From: Candidatus Pacearchaeota archaeon
GTDB taxonomy: Archaea > Nanobdellota > Nanobdellia > Pacearchaeales > GW2011-AR1
Direction: 5' to 3'
Length of the DNA stretch: 8,612 nucleotides
Assembly (NCBI GenBank): GCA_026395775.1
Contig: JAPLYA010000040.1
Coordinates: 1 to 8,612 of the forward strand
Below are positions 6,774-8,612 of the stretch, in pieces. The translations under genes and the position numbers were made by a program. Below the pieces are notes generated by a model. That model was not told the DNA's origin, ran no database searches, and saw nothing but the letters and a program-made list of their open reading frames with translations. The first letter of the stretch is position 1. Each line of letters begins with the position of its first letter.

Positions 6774-7010
6774 TTATTTTTGTTTGTTATATGCAGAATT
6801 CATTCTTCTAATTGCTACTTTTTGATATGCCTTAATTACCTCTATCGCAGAAGCATATTCTGGCAAATTTCTAAGCTCAACTCCTTCAAAACGATTATCT
6901 ACAAAATCAGTTATTGTTTTGAGCATTTCAGAAGCCCTATCTATGCCTCTAGAAACTACGTTAACAACCATTTGAAAGTCTTCATCTTGTTCAGCAGTTT
7001 GTTTTGCCAT
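6774..7010 (-). CDS. Intron-encoded hypothetical protein, 78 aa
   Basis: I do not recognise this protein. It lies in the P6 loop of the U2593 group I intron, where mobile introns often carry a homing endonuclease, but no LAGLIDADG, GIY-YIG, HNH or His-Cys motif is visible. The product is predicted to be all-helical: an amphipathic helix at about 8-40 (acidic AEQDEDFQ, then VVNVVSRGIDRASEMLKTI), a short linker NRFEGVELRNLP (39-50), and a second helix, EYASAIEVIKAYQKVAIRRM (51-70), with a basic C-terminus. It could be a small DNA-binding, toxin/antitoxin or accessory splicing protein; none is shown. ATG at 7010 follows TTTATAAAT (7031-7039) by 25 nt, the same leaderless layout as the chromosomal genes, which supports real expression. 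Confidence 0.68.
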   Translation of the reverse strand: MAKQTAEQDEDFQMVVNVVSRGIDRASEMLKTITDFVDNRFEGVELRNLPEYASAIEVIKAYQKVAIRRMNSAYNKQK

Positions 7011-7030
7011 AGAATTTTACCCTGTCATCT

Positions 7031-7039
7031 ATTTATAAA
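7031..7039 (-). promoter_or_regulatory. TATA box inside the group I intron, for the 78-aa ORF
   Basis: TTTATAAAT on the minus strand is centred 25 nt before the ATG at 7010. It lies between the P4 3' strand and the P6 stem, so it is outside the helices that form the ribozyme core. It should allow transcription of the ORF independent of the rRNA promoter. Confidence 0.6.
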
Positions 7040-8001
7040 CTTTTCTAACAATTATCTTCCCTCGGTATTACCATAATCTAACAGTATAAAAAGATTAAGG
7101 TTTCACCGATATGAGCGAATTTTATTTTTCATGGAATCGCTTCCATGCTACGCCGTGTTTTTTCTTGTTTTTATACATTGATATCTTGGTTATTAATAGA
7201 TAAGATTCCTATTTGTGTACTTAGTACTCAAAGCCGATTGGTTGTTTAATTAAAACAATGCTCGGTAAACAATTACCAAGTATACAAAGAATTTTTCTAT
7301 TAATTCTCAAATTTCTATGTATTTTATGTTTGGTTTTTCTCGTTGCTAGTTTTATTTGACGTATTTAACCCAGCTAACGATCCCTTTTAATGCGTGAACT
7401 CCGACACCCTTGGCTGCTTATGCACAACCAGGATAGGAAGAGCCGACGGCTAGGTACCAAACCGCGCCGTCAATATGAACTATCGGGCGCGACAAGCCTG
7501 TTATCCTTGGGGTACCTTTTCTGTCATCCACATGACCTATTAAATGTCATTGTGGGTTCGCTGAGCCCGCCTTTCAGCTCTGCTTTTCTTGCTTTTCGAA
7601 AAACAGTCAGACAAGCATTTGCCTCTACACTCTACTCTAGGTTTCCAAGCTAGATGAGCTTGTCATTGGGCCCTGCAGATATCTTTTCTGCAGGGACCGC
7701 CCCAGCCAAACTACCCACCTGCTGCTGTCCCCATTAAGGTTAGCAACTTTATAAAAAATAAGTAGTATTACACTGTTGAGCCGCCTCGCCGAAACTACGC
7801 GTATTCTCCTACTTATTCTATGCATTTTTCACAAAGCTACAACAACAAGCTGTAGTAAAGGTCCACAAGGTCTTCGCTTCCCACTAAGCGTCCCCGGCAT
7901 TTTCATCCGGGCATTGAATTCAGAAGGTCCTGGTTAGGGACAGCGACCACCTCGTTGAACCATTCATGCACGTCGCCATTCAGACGACAAGGCATTACGC
8001 T

Positions 8002-8536
8002 CAAATTATTTTTGTTATGTTAAAAATTCTGTTTAACTTTTTAATTTTTAGTCACCCTAAAAATCTTAGAGATTTTTTTGGTCTTTGTCTCGCGACAAAT
8101 GTTCGGACTATATCTTAATAAAAATTTATTATTAAATAAAAAACTTTTTGTATATTTAAAAATTAAGCAAGCATTTAATTAAATAATTGCTCGCCCTCAA
8201 GTCAAGTATACTGAAATAGTTTACAATTTAACAATTTGGTTTTTATTTCTAGCGTATAGTCTCTGAGGATTTTTCTTTTTATGAAAAAAGAAATCTTTCC
8301 TGCTGATTGTCTGCACCGTCAGAAATATTTTTTATTTCTGAACGCCCCAAAATCTTTCTATTTTGCGGTTGAAAATTTTTACTATCAATTTCTTGATAAG
8401 TATTTCAAGATACTCAGATTTTCCAGCATATAGCTAGATTTTCTCTTTGGTTCAAATTTTAAATTCTGTTTACTTTCTGCTAACTATTGGTTAGAGCGTC
8501 TTACTCTTCTTGAGTAATCCGTAAGGCAGCAATTCT
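8002..8536 (-). ncRNA. Group I intron at 23S position 1931 (IC-like, no ORF)
   Basis: This 535-nt intron lies after U8537, equivalent to E. coli U1931, a known group I site. P1 pairs exon UAAGGU with guide GCCUUA (about 8527-8522), giving U·G at the splice site. P10 pairs UGCU with the 3' exon AGCG, and the last base is ωG (8002). Core: P3 CTAGC (8437-8433)/GCTAG (8253-8249), P4 GCTGG (8427-8423)/TCAGC (8306-8302), P5 TCTG (8418-8415)/CAGA (8313-8310), P6 AGGA/TCCT, P7 GACTA (8261-8257)/TAGTC (8110-8106) inside the classic AAGATATAGTCC, and P8 AATAAAAA/TTTTTATT. P9 is a TTTGTC-GCGA-GACAAA tetraloop hairpin. About 100 nt of hairpins between the P5 strands, and P3 directly after P7, suggest an IC-type fold. 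No ORF longer than a few codons fits, so it cannot home by its own nuclease. Confidence 0.93.
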
Positions 8537-8612
8537 ACCTTAAGAGCCTCATAGTTAGGCCCGCCGTTTGATGGGTCTTAGCCGCCTTGAAAAGCGGTTT
8601 GAAACACCATCA

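Larger units (their letters stand above)
6627..7358 (-). ncRNA. Group I intron at 23S position 2593 (IA-like) with ORF in P6 loop
   Basis: This 732-nt intron lies after U7359, equivalent to E. coli U2593, the site of the Chlamydomonas chloroplast intron that encodes I-CreI. The guide CACGGCGTA (7157-7149) pairs across the whole ligated junction: GCGUA with exon UACGU (P1, U·G) and CACG with 3' exon CGUG (P10). Next is a P2 hairpin, CATGGAA-GCGA-TTCCATG (7147-7130). Core: P3 ATTCGC (7120-7115)/GCGAAT (6707-6702), P4 TCGGT (7109-7105)/ACCGA (7066-7062), P5 AACCTTAATCT/AGATTA..GGT, P6 GGGTAAA (7022-7016)/TTTATCCC (6770-6763), and P7 GACT (6756-6753)/AGTC (6666-6663). P8 is CTTAAACTC/GAGATTTAAG with one bulge. 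Two hairpins between P7 and P3 (P7.1, P7.2) mark an IA-type intron. Odd points are a terminal A, about 200 nt in the P1 loop, and a non-endonuclease ORF in P6. Confidence 0.92.
6345..8612 (-). rRNA. 23S rRNA, 3' part, split by two group I introns (5' end outside window)
   Basis: The minus strand carries domains IV-VI of 23S rRNA in three exons: 8612-8537, 8001-7359 and 6626 to about 6345. Landmarks are the H69 loop AACTATGA and CTTAAGGT (exon 1), GCATGAATGG, TAGTTTGGCTGGGGCGGTC, GGATAACAGGCTTG, GTTCATATTGACGG and GTTCACGCATTAAAAGGGA (exon 2), and GTGAGACAG and the sarcin-ricin loop AGTACGAGAGGAAC (6566-6553; exon 3). The CTTCCTATCCTGG...GTGCA...CCAAGGGTG stretch and H69 are archaeal in style. 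After removal of both introns the H71 region reads CTTAAGGTAGCGTAATGCC. Helix 93 reads ATACGTCGTGAGACAGTAT, in which ATAC pairs with GTAT and the universal GUCGUGAGAC is restored. The 3' end is estimated about 15 nt after TACTAA (6363-6358) and is uncertain by about 10 nt. Confidence 0.96.

Noticed and set aside
6747..7076. 109-aa plus-strand frame opposite the intron ORF.
   Set aside because: It is antisense to the 78-aa ORF and the ribozyme core, Cys/Tyr/Phe-rich as expected of a shadow frame, and has no TATA box at the right distance.
6627..7358. Classical archaeal bulge-helix-bulge intron at the U2593 site (exon AUAC can pair with intron GUAU).
   Set aside because: The outer and inner helices of the motif are missing and symmetric cuts in the bulges would not rebuild helix 93. 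The full set of group I pairings, including a 9-nt guide across the junction, explains the site better; the GUAU is used in P9.0.
6365..7825. Open frames within the 23S exons at 6365-6547, 7390-7653 and 7637-7825.
   Set aside because: They lie over conserved rRNA exon sequence, have no promoter of the kind seen here, and their translations look like nothing known.
1..8612. CRISPR arrays, insertion sequences, attachment sites.
   Set aside because: No regularly spaced repeats, transposase genes or long terminal inverted repeats are visible. The only mobile-type elements are the two introns.

Overview
The window looks like a piece of an AT-rich archaeal chromosome. The 23S rRNA has archaeal signatures, and the RNase P RNA fragment resembles archaeal ones. 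At least seven genes have a TATA-like box centred about 25 nt before their start codon with no ribosome binding site, which is the pattern of leaderless archaeal transcription. Low GC, small simple proteins, a short TrmB-type regulator and group I introns in the rRNA would suit a DPANN-type archaeon (Woesearchaeota/Pacearchaeota-like). That lineage call is inference; no marker here fixes it.

Layout. Positions 1-120 (minus) hold the 5' part of RNase P RNA, cut by the window edge and divergent from a TspO/MBR membrane protein gene (192-689, plus). A TrmB-family regulator (700-1440, minus) converges on tspO. Its promoter region carries a 19-bp palindrome and is divergent from an unrecognised 146-aa protein (1552-1992, plus). 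Next is a two-gene plus-strand operon: a SERCA/PMCA-like P-type Ca2+-ATPase (2137-4743) overlapping by ATGA a HAD-type 5'(3')-deoxyribonucleotidase (4740-5351). A YjdF/DUF2238 membrane protein (5341-5925, minus) overlaps the 3' end of that operon. An unrecognised 90-aa protein (5974-6246, minus) lies just downstream of the 23S rRNA gene.

From about 6345 to the end, the minus strand is the 3' part of 23S rRNA, split by two group I introns into three exons. The first intron (8002-8536, 535 nt) sits after the equivalent of E. coli U1931, has an IC-like core with a large P5 extension, and has no ORF. The second (6627-7358, 732 nt) sits after U2593 and has an IA-like core with P7.1/P7.2. For both, the P1 and P10 guide pairings fix the splice sites and rebuild a normal rRNA.

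The most unusual material is in the U2593 intron. Its guide pairing and P9.0 place an A, not the near-universal G, at the intron's last position. About 200 nt of hairpin-rich sequence is inserted in the P1 loop. Its P6 loop carries a 78-aa ORF that does not look like a homing endonuclease and has its own archaeal TATA box 25 nt before its ATG.
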